A DNA stretch of 64,000 nt from Isoetes taiwanensis (Eukaryota; Streptophyta; Lycopodiopsida; Isoetales; Isoetaceae): the NCBI GenBank assembly GCA_021234155.1, contig JAJEKV010000193.1:374001-438000 (forward strand). Reading direction: 5' to 3'. This document shows, one piece after another, positions 1 to 10,212 of this stretch; within the stretch, counting starts at the first letter, position 1, and each line of letters opens with the position of its first letter. The notes under the pieces are model-generated. The model worked only from the letters and a program-made list of their open reading frames with translations. It had not been told where the DNA came from and did no database searches. The translations under genes were made by a program, and so were the position numbers.

Positions 1-231
1 CAATGACATTACACCATGTCCTAGATATCACCGTAGTGGTCTCATCATCGGTAACAACGCATGCAACCCATACCTAGCATAGGCTGCATGCGTAGATTAA
101 TCTTAGCTACACATGAATTTAATCTAACCCCCCAAATCGACATGCCTAAGCCGATTTCTTGGTTGTCGATGTCAACTACTTCGGTGACGAGCCGACCCTT
201 TCATTGCTGCATGAACTCGGGGTACTGCTTC
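1..231 (-). other. 3' untranslated end of chromovirus A, downstream of integrase
   Basis: This stretch matches the DNA downstream of the integrase in copy B (about 17456-17690) almost base for base, so it is the internal 3' end of the left-hand retroelement on the minus strand. In copy B a further 700 bases or so follow before the polypurine tract and LTR. For copy A those lie outside the window. The chromodomain reading frame runs into this region after a frameshift near 270. Confidence 0.8.
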
Positions 232-2931
232 TTAAGATCTGTTTCTAGTACCCACGTAGCGTCTTCCACTTGGTAAGTGCTTCCACTTCACAAGGTATTG
301 GAGAAATTTTGACCTTCTTGTCTTCTTATAAGATCTATTAAGGAGGACTTCCGGGACGATTTCAAGGTGCTCGTCCGTCATTTCCAATAACTCATTTGTC
401 TCCAATACTTCCTCCGGATTAAGGGTGTGCCTCTTTAGGAGACTTACGTGGAAAATGTTATGTATTTTTAAATGAGCTGGGAGTTCCAATTTGTAGGATT
501 GGGTACCTACTCTTTTGATTATCTCGAAAGGGCCAGCCCATCTTGGAGCAAGCTTCTTGCAGTTGCCGATGCGGAGCTTGGCCTGCTTCATCTTAATCTT
601 CAACCATACTTTGTCTCCCAACTTGAATTCCCTTACCGTCCTGTGCTTGTCGGCGATGCTCTTCTGCCTACTTCTTGCTGCTAGGAGATATCCTCTCACC
701 TCCTCCACCAACTCTTGCATCTCTGAAAGCATCTGCTGGGAGACCTCTACCTTGGACACAGGATTGTGCCAAGTATCCGGGGTAAGACACTGATACCCGT
801 AGTTGATCATAAAAGGGCTCATCTGCGATGACTCCTGCTTGGTGCTGTTGTATGCAAACTCTACTAGGTGAATGAAATCATCCCACTTAGATTGCTTGTT
901 CCATACATAACTTCTTAACATATCTTCGATGATCCTGTTCGTCCTCTCCGTCTAACCATCTGTTTGGGGATGATATGCCGTACTCATCGAAAGCTTCGTC
1001 TGGATGGTGGTGAATAGGTCCTGCCAAAAGGCACTCATGAACTTGGAGTCCCGATCTGAAATTATCTCCCTTGGCATACCATGGAGTCTGAAAATCTCCT
1101 TAACAAATAGATTGGCCGTGTCTAAGGCCGTATCTGTTGTCCTGCACGGCACAAAGTGTGCCATCTTTGACAACTTATCTACTACCACCATCAAGGCATC
1201 TTTCCCCCTTGCTGTTCTTGGGAGCCCTGTAATAAAGTACATGCTTATTACCTCCCACTTAGCGTTTGGCACAGGCAATGGTTCCAAAGCACCCGAAATT
1301 CGGAGCTGTTCCGCCTTTGTCTGCTGGCATATCTGGCACTCTCGAATATACCTTGCTATTTCCTTCTTCATGCCGGGCCAGTAGTAACTGCTTCTAATTT
1401 TGAAGTACGTCTTCATGAACCCTGCATGCCCTGCTATGGGACTATTGTGTGTATCATTCAGGATTAGCTTCCTAACTTGTGAAGATTTTGGTACACACAA
1501 TTTGTTTTTATGGTATAGCAAGTTTCCCTCCTTCTTGTAGTGCCTGAACATCTCCCTTTCCTTGTCGGTCCTGGCCTCCTTGGAAAGACTTGCCCACACT
1601 TCCTTGAAGTCAAGGTCCGTTGGCAATGCTTCTTCAATCTTCTTGCCAAACTCGCTTACGAGTGTTGATATGGCGTTACAATGAATTCTTGTTGCCAAAG
1701 GCTTCCTGGAGAGGGCATCCGCAACCACATTGAGCTTCCCTGGCTTATAACTTATCTCAAAGTCATATTCTTCTAGGAATTCCATCCATCTCCTTTGCCT
1801 CAAATTGAGGAGTGGTTGTGTAAATATGTATTGAAGGCTTTGATGATCCGTGTCTAATTGGAATCTTCTTCCCAATAGATAATGCCTCCAAATTCTTAAG
1901 GCTCTTACTATAGCCAGGAGCTCCTGATCATGCGTTGGGTAGCGCTGCTCGGCGTCGTTCAACTTCTTGGAATCATAGGCCACTACTCTTTCCTCCTGCA
2001 TGAGGACTGCACCTGTTGCTATCCTGCTAGCCTCTGTCGCTACAAGCTTATCTTTCGTCGGATCTGGCAAGACCAATACTGGCGCTGTCGTCAATGCTTC
2101 CTTCAATGTGTCAAATGCTTTATGGGCCTTGCTTTGCCAATGAGTTGCCCAATCTTTTATATTCCCACCTTTTGTGAGATCAGTTAATGGCGCTGCTACC
2201 TTGGCAAAGTTCTTCACAAATCTTCTATAATAGCCTGCTAGGCCTAGGAAGCTTCTGACTTCATGCGTATTCTTTGGTGCCCGCCAATCGATCACGGCTT
2301 CGATCTTCGCAGGATCTGTGGAAATGCCTTCTGCTGTGATCACATGCCCTAAATACTCCACTCTTTCCGTCGCGAAGTGGCACTTCGATAACTTCGCGAA
2401 GAGTTGATGCCTTCTTAACTTTTCAAGCACCTTCTTCAAATGTTGGGCGTGTTCCTCCATAGATTTGCTATACACCAAGATATCGTCGAAGAAGACTATG
2501 ATGAAGGAGTCTAGAAATTCGCGGAAGACGTCGTTCATCATGATCAACCTCATGAATGTCGCTGGCGCATTAGACAATCCAAAGGGCATGACTGTGAACT
2601 CGTAGTGCCCATATCTTGTTCTGAACGCCGTCTTGTGGATGTCTTCCTCTTTGATCCTAATCTGATGATACCCTGATCTGAGATCTATTTTGGAGAAGAT
2701 CTTCGCTCCCTGCAATTGATCCATTAGGTCATCAGACCTAGGTAAGGCATACTTATTCTTGATGGTGTGCTTATTTAACTGGCAGTAATCAATGCACATC
2801 CTAAGGCTCCCATCCTTCTTCTTCACAAAAAGAATAGGGGCTCCGAACGGGGAGACACTAGGTCTTATGAACCCTAGGTCTAGCAATTCTTGCAACTGCT
2901 TCTTTAGCTCCGTCAACTCTTCGGTTGACAT
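232..2931 (-). pseudogene. pol: Chromovirus A pol: reverse transcriptase, RNase H, integrase, chromodomain (broken)
   Basis: The order is Ty3/gypsy. RT carries FFDDILVYS as the active-site motif. RNase H follows, then an integrase zinc finger (HxnH, then CQIC), the DDE core and a C-terminal module ending in a chromodomain whose YLVKWKHL core is visible near 270-330. Several defects show. At 952-954 CAG has become TAG where copy B keeps CAG, cutting the integrase after HPQTDG. The first integrase Asp is Tyr (MYFITGLP against MDFITGLP in copy B). The first RNase H Asp is Glu (ATEAS against ATDAS). An extra base near 270 shifts the chromodomain. RT has a two-residue insertion (LIMMND). A 14-nt deletion near 2940 detaches RT from protease. 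In life the products copy RNA to cDNA and integrate it. This copy should be inactive. Confidence 0.93.
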
Positions 2932-3721
2932 TCTATAAGGGGCTTCATCCCTGGTTCAAGTGCTATTTCACACTCGACTCCTCTATAGGGCGGAAGCTGC
3001 TTAATCTCATCAGGAAACAAGTCATGAAATTCCTTGATCAACTTCGCTATAGGCTTGGAAGCTTACTCAACTCTTTGGCCTCTTTGCCTTCCTCCGGCTC
3101 TTGATCTTGAGCTCAAGCTTAAGGAGATAGGCCACTTGCTGCTTCCTTATGCACTTAAGCAACTTTTCACTACTCATGCATTGCATGATTGGGGTTACTT
3201 CTTTACCTGTAATCTCGATGACCTTGCCCTCTGGAGTTGTTAAGATCACCTTGTGCTTCCCACAATCGATGAGTGCTCCTGCTGGCCCAAGGTATTCCAT
3301 TCCAATAATCAGGTCATACTTGCCTATATTCATGACTTCCGCTCCCAATGCGACATTAATGCATGGCAAGTCTACATTGAAGTTTATTCTCTTCCCCTGC
3401 CAGTGTGCTTTTGACCGCTCCATTAGCTAACACAAGCGGCACGGGCTTGGACTTCAACGGCTTTAACTTCAACATGCTTACCATCTTAGGTGACGCAAAA
3501 TTGTGACTGCTGCCCGTGTCTATCAGCACTATGAAGGATTTCTCTTTGGCTTTCCCAGTCGTTGAAATTACCTGGTACTGACTTTCTGCATTTTCTGTAT
3601 CAATAGCTGCAAAAATGTGACACTCACCATGGATATAGTCTGGAGTGCGCCGTGCGTCGCATCCGATGGTGTCTCCCATCCCAGTTACGCTAACGCCGCT
3701 GCGTTCATAACCCAGGGGCAA
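2932..3721 (-). pseudogene. Chromovirus A aspartic protease region (broken)
   Basis: The minus strand encodes a retropepsin-like segment with the [10 protein letters not shown] active-site motif (near 3490-3520) followed by a region conserved in all three internal copies of this element. The family protease cleaves the Gag-Pol polyprotein. The frame is broken near 3400-3430, where the bases differ from the second copy at about 6650, and again near 3060. The junction with gag near 3640-3760 is scrambled relative to 6890-7010, with differences at CTG/CAG positions. It lies between gag and RT as expected. Confidence 0.85.
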
Positions 3722-4980
3722 TTGTTAGTCCCAATGTCCTGGTTGGAAACACCTAAAAGCGGAGCCGCTTTTCTATGCACTCCTGCTTCTTCTCCTTGGG
3801 GATGGACTGCAGAAATTGCCTCACCACTTTGGAGTAGTTAGTCCCGCCTCCTTGCTCCTTGAAGCTCACCTGCTTCTTTTCCTGCTTGCCACCACTTGCA
3901 TTGCCTTGCTTCCCATAATTGGAGTTGTATTGCGGTCTGCTGGCTACTGGGCTTGCCGCCCTTGGGCTATAACCTCCTGTTCCCTTCCCTTTATCCTGGA
4001 AGTATTGCTGCCTTGGCGTATGTTCTTGTGGCCCTGTCCCTTGCAAGCTCACTGCTTTGGACTCTGCTTCAGATACGGTCTTGGGGTTAATCGCCCTTAC
4101 GAGCTTGCGGATCTCCTCATTCAACCCTTCAATATAGCCCTCCACCGCGTGCCTTTCACTCAACTTTGGCATATAAAGCCTTAGTCTCATGAATTCCTCG
4201 GTGTATTTCTGGACTGATTTGTTGCCTTGCTGCAACCTATAGAACTGCTGGATCATGTTGCACTTATGTTCCCTCGGTACGTAATGGCGGTTGAACGCCT
4301 TAGAAAACTTCTTGAACTTGCAACTATCCCTGCTTAGCCCACGTGCTTTGGCATACCCCTTCCACCATATTCTGGCTGCCCCCTTGAGGTTTGCTGATGC
4401 TACCCTGCCTTTGTCCTTATCCTTCATGCCATAGGCGTTGCCATACTCGCTCATATCATCGAGCCAAGCCTCTGCTTCCATTCCTGATCTGTTATCTCCT
4501 GAGAACTGCTCTAGCTTTCTGGCTTTCCACACATTGCTAAGCGCGGAGTCAACCTTCTTCTGGTAATCAGATTGTGATCTGCCCCTGTCACGGTTTGGAT
4601 CCTCGCGGCGGTCCCGTCTCTCTTCCTCCTGCTCCTCTGATCCAGAGTCTGTGTCTGAGCTAGAGTCCGAAGATCCCGAGCTAGGAGATCTTCTCCTTCG
4701 GTTTCTCTTCCTTTGGTGTACTGTCCGGCCAGCTGGTGTTTCCGGCAAGAGCACGTTCTGATCTTGCCCTCCTGCTCCTGCTGTCCCTGCTAGCAATGCC
4801 CTTATGTCATGGATGTCAGATCTGATCTGGGATAGCTCTTCCTCTGGTGTTACTGCCTCAAACTCTAGGCGCAGATTTCTCGGCTGGAAGCGCCTTGGTG
4901 GGTACGCTCTTGTTCTCGTTGCCTCTGTTCATCAATGTTTCTAGGCACTCTAGCTGCATGCACATTAGATTGAACCCTAA
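3722..4980 (-). pseudogene. gag: Chromovirus A gag, proximal tandem copy
   Basis: A Retrotrans_gag-type protein, the structural capsid precursor of LTR retrotransposons. The minus strand shows a basic/serine-rich N-terminal stretch (RKRNRRRRSPSSGSS), the conserved aromatic motif [14 protein letters not shown] and the helical capsid core. The CCHC knuckle region at the C-terminal end is disrupted here, whereas it is intact in the second copy. An open frame of about 347 codons covers 3753-4796. The natural start probably lies upstream near 4980 by comparison with 8274. A conserved TGCAG|CTAGAG near 4950 resembles a 3' splice site. Confidence 0.85.
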
Positions 4981-5149
4981 TCATTAGTTCTTTGCTTTTG
5001 TTGTTACATTGTTTCATTGATTGATGCAGTTAAGGAAACAAAGTTATTTGGCAAGGAGACACGGTTAATGCTATTGTTTATATTCATAGACATACTATTG
5101 CTTTTACATCCAAAATATATATATATATAAAAGAAAACATCTTTAATTT
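4981..5149 (-). other. Spacer between pre-gag ORF and gag
   Basis: About 170 bases of AT-rich sequence with a short TA run (5116-5129), present in all three copies of this junction (4981-5149, 8275-8404, 22436-22593). No coding frame is conserved. Because a TGCAG|CTAG acceptor-like site follows in each copy and also in diverged element C (near 51597), this may be part of an intron joining the pre-gag ORF to gag. No clear donor was found. Confidence 0.4.
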
Positions 5150-5656
5150 CTATTCCTGGAATTTCTTGAGGTAGTCGGGGTGATCCTCCAAAAATTTCTT
5201 CACTTGGGCTGTGCCTATTGACCCGTCTAAGTTCCTGAGGATGTTTGTTGCCGTTCCTCCTTGGAGTGCTGCCTCTAGGTCTTCAATTCTCCTCTCTGAA
5301 GTGTATGCGGCTGCCACTGCCAACCTGCCCTGTCGCTTGTAGGGGATTGCGAAGTCGAAGATAGTTAATGCAATCGTTCTCTTGATCAGGACAACATGGT
5401 CCATGTTTGGCGCTAATCGAGCATGGTTTCCAAACCCTGAGAGAGCGATAAGCATAAAGACCCCTTCTTCGCTCTGGGCTAAATTGTCGGTGGATAACCG
5501 CCATTCTTCCATCTAGGAGCAATGGCAGGTAGTATCTAAGGGCTTTATCATGCCCTGATTCTTCAGCAGACGACGAAGTTGCCCTATGCTTTCCCGCGTA
5601 CTCGTCCACCTGCACCTCCTTTAGCTCTCTGAAGTCCTGGTGCACCAGCTTCCTTA
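5150..5656 (-). pseudogene. 3' part of pre-gag acidic ORF, proximal tandem copy
   Basis: The minus strand encodes the C-terminal third of the unassigned pre-gag protein (see 8914-9927), ending in DHPDYLKKFQE. Two overlapping frames (5150-5512 and 5283-5645) carry pieces of it, so at least one frameshift is present. At about 5650 the sequence jumps from this ORF straight into RT sequence. The jump occurs at a TTGATGC shared by both partners and marks the end of the tandem duplication. Confidence 0.7.
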
Positions 5657-6183
5657 GGTTGATGCCTTCTTAACTTTTCAAGCACCTTCTTCAAATGTTG
5701 GGCGTGTTCCATAGATTTGCTATACACCAAGATATCGTCGAAGAAGACTATGATGAAGGAGTCTAGAAATTCGCGGAAGACGTCGTTCATCATGATCAAC
5801 CTCATGAATGTCGCTGGCGCATTAGACAATACAAAGGGCATGACTGTGAACTCGTAGTGCCCATATCTTGTTCTGAACGCCGTCTTGTGGATGTCTTCCT
5901 CTTTGATCCTAATCTGATGATACCCTGATCTGAGATCTATTTTGGAGAAGATCTTCGCTCCCTGCAATTGATCCATTAGGTCATCAGACCTAGGTAAGGC
6001 ATACTTATTCTTGATGGTGTGCTTATTTAACTGGCAGTAATCAATGCACATCCTAAGGCTCCCATCCTTCTTCTTCACAAAAAGAATAGGGGCTCCGAAC
6101 GGGGAGACACTAGGTCTTATGAACCCTAGGTCTAGCAATTCTTGCAACTGCTTCTTTAGCTCCGTCAACTCTTCGGTTGACAT
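5657..6183 (-). pseudogene. RT fragment, distal tandem copy
   Basis: This encodes the N-terminal RT palm and fingers ([13 protein letters not shown], then FFDDILVYS) as in the full RT at 2405-2931, but stops where the duplication junction replaces the rest with pre-gag ORF sequence. A 3-base deletion removes one Glu in the SMEEHAQ stretch. The fragment lacks the RNase H and integrase parts, so it is non-functional. Confidence 0.88.
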
Positions 6184-7727
6184 TCTATAAGGGGCTTCAT
6201 CCCTGGTTCAAGTGCTATTTCACACTCGACTCCTCTATAGGGCGGAAGCTGCTTAATCTCATCAGGAAACAAGTCATGAAATTCCTTGATCAACTTCGCT
6301 ATAGGCTTGGGAAGCTTACTCAACTCTTTGACCTCTTTGCCTTCCTCCAGCTCTTGATCTTCGAGCTCAAGCTTAAGGAGATAGGCCACTTGCTGCTTCC
6401 TTATGCACTTAAGCAACTTTTCACTACTCATGCATTGCATGATTGGGGTTACTTCTTTACCTGTAATCTCGATGACCTTGCCCTCTGGAGTTGTTAAGAT
6501 CACCTTGTGCTTCCCACAATCGATGAGTGCTCCTGCTGGCCCAAGGTATTCCATTCCAATAATCAGGTCATACTTGCCTATATTCATGACTTCCGCTCCC
6601 AATGCGACATTAATGCATGGCAAGTCTACATTGAAGTTTATTCTCTTCCCTGCTGTGTGCCTGACTGCTCCATTAGCTAACACAACTGGCCTGGGCTTGG
6701 ACTTCAACGGCTTTAACTTCAACATGCTTACCATCTTAGGTGACGCAAAATTGTGACTGCTGCCCGTGTCTATCAGCACTATGAAGGATTTCTCTTTGGC
6801 TTTCCCAGTCGTTGAAATTACCTGGTACTGACTTTCTGCATTTTCTGTATCAATAGCTGCAAAAATGTGACACTCACCATGGATATAGTCTCGTGCTTCG
6901 TCGTCGTCCGCATCCGATGGTGTCTCCCATCCCAGTTCTGCTAACGCTGCGTTCATAACCAGGGGGCAATTGTTCGTCCGATGTCCTGGTTGGAAACACC
7001 TAAAGCAGAGCTGCTTTTCTATGCACTCCTGCTTCTTCTCCTTGGGGATGGACTGCAGAAATTGCCTCACCACTTTGGAGTAGTTAGTCCCGCCTCCTTG
7101 CTCCTTGAAGCTCACCTGCTTCTTTTCCTGCTTGCCACCACTTGCATTGCCTTGCTTCCCATAATTGGAGTTGTATTGCGGTCTGCTGGCTACTGGGCTT
7201 GCCGCCCTTGGGCTATAACCTCCTGTTCCCTTCCCTTTATCCTGGAAGTATTGCTGCCTTGGCGTATGTTCTTGTGGCCCTGTCCCTTGCAAGCTCACTG
7301 CTTTGGACTCTGCTTCAGATACGGTCTTGGGGTTAATCGCCCTTACGAGCTTGCGGATCTCCTCATTCAACCCTTCAATATAGCCCTCCACCGCGTGCCT
7401 TTCACTCAACTTTGGCATATAAAGCCTTAGTCTCATGAATTCCTCGGTGTATTTCTGGACTGATTTGTTGCCTTGCTGCAACCTATAGAACTGCTGGATC
7501 ATGTTGCACTTATGTTCCCTCGGTACGTAATGGCGCTTGAACGCCTTAGAAAACTTCTTGAACTTGCAACTATCCCTGCTTAGCCCACGTGCTTTGGCAT
7601 ACCCCTTCCACCATATTCTGGCTGCCCCCTTGAGGTTTGCTGATGCTACCCTGCCTTTGTCCTTATCCTTCATGCCATAGGCGTTGCCATACTCGCTCAT
7701 ATCATCGAGCCAAGCCTCTGCTTCCAT
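6165..7727 (-). CDS. gag: Gag C-terminal part, CCHC knuckle and protease (distal copy, long intact frame)
   Basis: This is the best-preserved gag-protease segment: 520 codons beginning at an in-frame ATG. Residues 1-130 are the capsid core with [14 protein letters not shown] at about 36-49. Residues 150-235 are a Gln/Gly/Ser-rich linker. Residues 241-254 are a CX2CX4HX4C zinc knuckle ([14 protein letters not shown]) that would bind RNA. The protease has its catalytic DTG at 320-322. The frame runs on to the gag-pol linker ([15 protein letters not shown]) and ends where the 14-nt deletion shifts RT out of frame. The true gag N-terminus is in another frame upstream (7738-8274) because of one extra base near 7760, where CTTTCTGG of the proximal copy reads CTTTTACGG. 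Confidence 0.88.
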   Translation of the reverse strand: MEAEAWLDDMSEYGNAYGMKDKDKGRVASANLKGAARIWWKGYAKARGLSRDSCKFKKFSKAFKRHYVPREHKCNMIQQFYRLQQGNKSVQKYTEEFMRLRLYMPKLSERHAVEGYIEGLNEEIRKLVRAINPKTVSEAESKAVSLQGTGPQEHTPRQQYFQDKGKGTGGYSPRAASPVASRPQYNSNYGKQGNASGGKQEKKQVSFKEQGGGTNYSKVVRQFLQSIPKEKKQECIEKQLCFRCFQPGHRTNNCPLVMNAALAELGWETPSDADDDEARDYIHGECHIFAAIDTENAESQYQVISTTGKAKEKSFIVLIDTGSSHNFASPKMVSMLKLKPLKSKPRPVVLANGAVRHTAGKRINFNVDLPCINVALGAEVMNIGKYDLIIGMEYLGPAGALIDCGKHKVILTTPEGKVIEITGKEVTPIMQCMSSEKLLKCIRKQQVAYLLKLELEDQELEEGKEVKELSKLPKPIAKLIKEFHDLFPDEIKQLPPYRGVECEIALEPGMKPLIECQPKS

Positions 7728-7737
7728 TCCTGATCTG

Positions 7738-8274
7738 TTATCTCCTGAGAACTGCTCTGGCTTTTACGGCTTTCCACACATTGCTAAGCGCGGAGTCAAC
7801 CTTCTTCTGGTAATCAGATTGTGATCTGCCCCTCTCACGGTTTGGATCCTCGCGGCGGTCCCGTCTCTCTTCCTCCTGCTCCTCTGATCCAGAGTCTGTG
7901 TCTTCTCTGTCTGAGCTAGAGTCCGAAGATCCCGAGCTAGGAGATCTTCTCCTTCGGTTTCTCTTCCTTTGGTGTACTGTCCGGCCAGGTGGTGTTTTAG
8001 GCAAAGCACGCGTTCGATCTTGCCCTCCTGCTCCTGCTGTCCCTGCTAGCAATGCCCTTATGTCATGGATGTCAGATCTGATCTGGGATAGCTCTTCCTC
8101 TGGTGTTACTGCCTCAAACTCTGGGCGCAGATTTCTCGGCTGGAAGCGCCTTGGTGGGGTACGCTCTTGTTCTCGTTGCCTCTGTTCATCAATGTTTCTA
8201 GGCACTCTAGCTGCATGCACATTAGATTGAACCCTAATCATTAGTTCTTTGCTTTTGTTGTTACATTGTTTCAT
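7738..8274 (-). pseudogene. gag: Gag N-terminal part, distal tandem copy
   Basis: An open frame of 178 codons with an ATG at 8274 (MKQCNNKSKEL). It contains an acidic helix (TPEEELSQIRSDIHDIRALL), a basic patch (QRKRNRRRRSPSS) and a Ser/Asp/Glu-rich stretch. It is one base out of frame with the gag body at 6165-7727. If a splice acceptor at TGCAG|CTAGAG (near 8210) is used, the first residues would come from an upstream exon instead of this ATG. Confidence 0.7.
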
Positions 8275-8404
8275 TGATTGATGCAGTTAAGGAAACAAAG
8301 TTATTTGGCAAGGAGACACGGTTAATGCTATTGTTTATATTCATAGACATACTATTGCTTTTACATTCAAAATATATATATATAAAAGAAAACATCTTTA
8401 ATTT

Positions 8405-8913
8405 CTATTCCTGGAATTTCTTGAGGTAGTCGGGGTGATCCTCCAAAAATTTCTTCACTTGGGCCAGCCTATTGACCCGCCTAAGTTCCCGAGGATGTTT
8501 GTTGCCGTTCCTCCTTGGAGTCTTTGCCTCTAGGTCTTCAATTCTCCTCTCACGGCGTGTATCGCGGCTGCCAACGCCAACCTGCCACCAAAACTTGTAG
8601 GGGGGGTTGCGAAGTCGAAGATAGTTAATGCAATGGTTCTCTTGATCGGGACAACATGGTCCATGTTTGGCGCTAATCGAGCATGGTTTCCAAACCACGA
8701 GAGCGATAAGCATAAAGACCCTTCTTAAGCCTCTGGGCTAAATTGTTTGGTGGATAACCGCCATTCTTCCATCTAGGAGCAATGGCAGGTAGTATCTAAG
8801 GGCTTTATCATGCCCTGATTCTTCAGCAGACGACGAAGTTGCCCTATGATTTCCCGCGTACTCGTCCACCTGCACCTCCTTTAGCTCTCTGAAGTCCTGG
8901 TGCACCGGCTTCC
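8405..8913 (-). pseudogene. C-terminal part of pre-gag acidic ORF (element A, distal)
   Basis: This continues the protein of 8914-9927 but is broken by several small indels relative to copy B (22594-23232), which is open over the same stretch. The conserved end is DHPDYLKKFQE followed by TAG. Differences from copy B cluster at CTG/CAG-containing sites such as 8520-8600. Confidence 0.7.
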
Positions 8914-9927
8914 TTAGGTTGATCTTTGCGCATGCGCCTCGGGCGTTGTTGCCAACGAGCTGGGTAAGAATGCTGATGTCGTCTTACCCCTGATGCCCAT
9001 CTGCTCCTGGATTGCCAGGAATTCCTCCTCCGAGGGCAATTCCCTCTCGGCCATCATCTGTCTAATGCCTGTATAAGCTTCTATATCTGATGATGTCTCG
9101 CCGGTGTATGTCCTGGCTTCCCTTATGTTGATAGGGAAGTCTTGAGTTTCTCGATCGATGAAGTCGTCGAGGTCTGCTTGTTGCTGTAGGAGATGCAGAA
9201 TCTCATCTACTCTGAGACCCCTGTCTCTGCACTGTGGAAGATTCTTAATGTCATGGAGGGTTAAGTATGCTTCACCTCCTATGAATACCGGGGTCAAGCT
9301 TGTGATTCCCTGCCCAAGTGGTGGGGCTCTTCTTGTTGTCCTTAGTCCTTCCTCGAAGCTTTGGATCTGCTGCTCCGCCTGCTGCCTCTCTTGTTCCAGG
9401 CTCATGTCCTCTGGGTCCGACCCGTATTCTTCTTCTTCTTCTTCTCCCTCTTGCTCATACTCAAGGCGCATCCGTTCCTCTTCTGCTGCTGCCATGGCCA
9501 TGGGTTCAACTTCTAGAGGTTGAACTGAGGGTTCTCCTATCTGGGTCTGACCTCGAAGAGATAGAAAGATGGCTACAGCTGCTGTATGGGAGAAATACCT
9601 CCTCCTATTGACAGAGATGGACATGTAGTTGGGTAGACGAACTGCTTTGTTCTCTAAATACTTGTCTATGTTGGGGATATCCTGCAAGGCTGACTTAAGG
9701 GCCATGTTGGGTGCAAAATATCCTATGCAAGGTGGGAGTTCTACCAAGGACGGTCCTATCTTGGCATGGAACTCAGACATGATGTTCTGGTAGAAGGGAG
9801 TGGCATTGATGGTAGCTTCTACATCGAGCTCCTTCTGAAAGACACTGAAGATGGATTGGATGTCAGCTTCGGCCACATGAGCTGTGGCGCTGTACCATCG
9901 CTTGAATGCAGTAGTGGCCATGGTCAT
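8914..9927 (-). CDS. Unassigned pre-gag protein (additional ORF), N-terminal two thirds
   Basis: The likely start is the ATG at 9927 (MTMATTAFKRW); the frame is open for 32 more codons upstream without another ATG. The N-terminal ~110 residues are mixed alpha-like and include NRRRYFSHTAAVAIFLS. About residues 140-200 are a highly acidic, Gln/Glu-rich probable coiled coil (QEGEEEEEEYGSDPEDM). The next part includes PPLGQGITSLTPVFIGGEAYL. Copy B and element C (52463-53056) encode the same order, so it is a real element protein of about 500 residues when joined to its 3' part. I do not recognise the family. Extra ORFs before gag are known in some Ty3/gypsy groups such as Ogre/Tat, but I see no similarity I can assert. 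It lies between the hairpin array and gag. Confidence 0.7.
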   Translation of the reverse strand: MTMATTAFKRWYSATAHVAEADIQSIFSVFQKELDVEATINATPFYQNIMSEFHAKIGPSLVELPPCIGYFAPNMALKSALQDIPNIDKYLENKAVRLPNYMSISVNRRRYFSHTAAVAIFLSLRGQTQIGEPSVQPLEVEPMAMAAAEEERMRLEYEQEGEEEEEEYGSDPEDMSLEQERQQAEQQIQSFEEGLRTTRRAPPLGQGITSLTPVFIGGEAYLTLHDIKNLPQCRDRGLRVDEILHLLQQQADLDDFIDRETQDFPINIREARTYTGETSSDIEAYTGIRQMMAERELPSEEEFLAIQEQMGIRGKTTSAFLPSSLATTPEAHAQRST

Positions 9928-10032
9928 TGAGCAACTGGGGATGACAAACGGATGGGGAAGCACCCTAAGGACTTGAGAAATCGGCTTGGAGTAGAGAGCA
10001 AGGGTGTAAGGCACAAATGACACTTAGGGTCC

Positions 10033-10042
10033 TATATATAGG
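10033..10042 (-). promoter_or_regulatory. TATA-like motif before pre-gag ORF
   Basis: CCTATATATAGG is a palindromic TATA-like motif 100 bases upstream of the likely ATG at 9927 on the minus strand, followed by ACCCTAA. Copy B has the same motif near 24217-24228. It could drive a subgenomic transcript for the pre-gag ORF and gag. This is inference from motif and position only. Confidence 0.35.
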
Positions 10043-10212
10043 CAAAACCCTAATTTTGAGAAATTTTAGGTTTGCAAGTTGTCTAAAATTCTAGGGTCTA
10101 GATGTAGAATTTACAGGCTAACTATGCTCAAGAATGAATTCTAAGGGTCCTATGGCAATAACTTTCGTTTATCTTGGGAAAAACTGGACAATTTGGGTCA
10201 ATTCTGGCATGA

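Larger units (their letters stand above)
2405..8930 (-). repeat. 3.25-kb internal tandem duplication in element A
   Basis: The block RT(part)-protease-gag-pre-gag ORF (about 2405-5656) is repeated directly as about 5657-8930. Both units share the same 14-nt deletion between protease and RT (near 2940 and 6190) and the same LIMMND insertion, so they derive from one parental element. The junction at about 5650-5660 falls on TTGATGC, present in both the pre-gag ORF and RT, which suggests microhomology-mediated joining or template switching during reverse transcription. Confidence 0.85.

Noticed and set aside
3816-4184. Hydrophobic plus-strand frame resembling a membrane protein
   Set aside because: It is antisense to gag and recurs wherever gag does (6981-7430, 21301-21625); the hydrophobic look comes from reading the Lys/Gln-rich gag backwards.
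9158-9611. Plus-strand Ser/Leu-rich frames
   Set aside because: Antisense to the acidic pre-gag ORF; recurs at 23442-23792 for the same reason.
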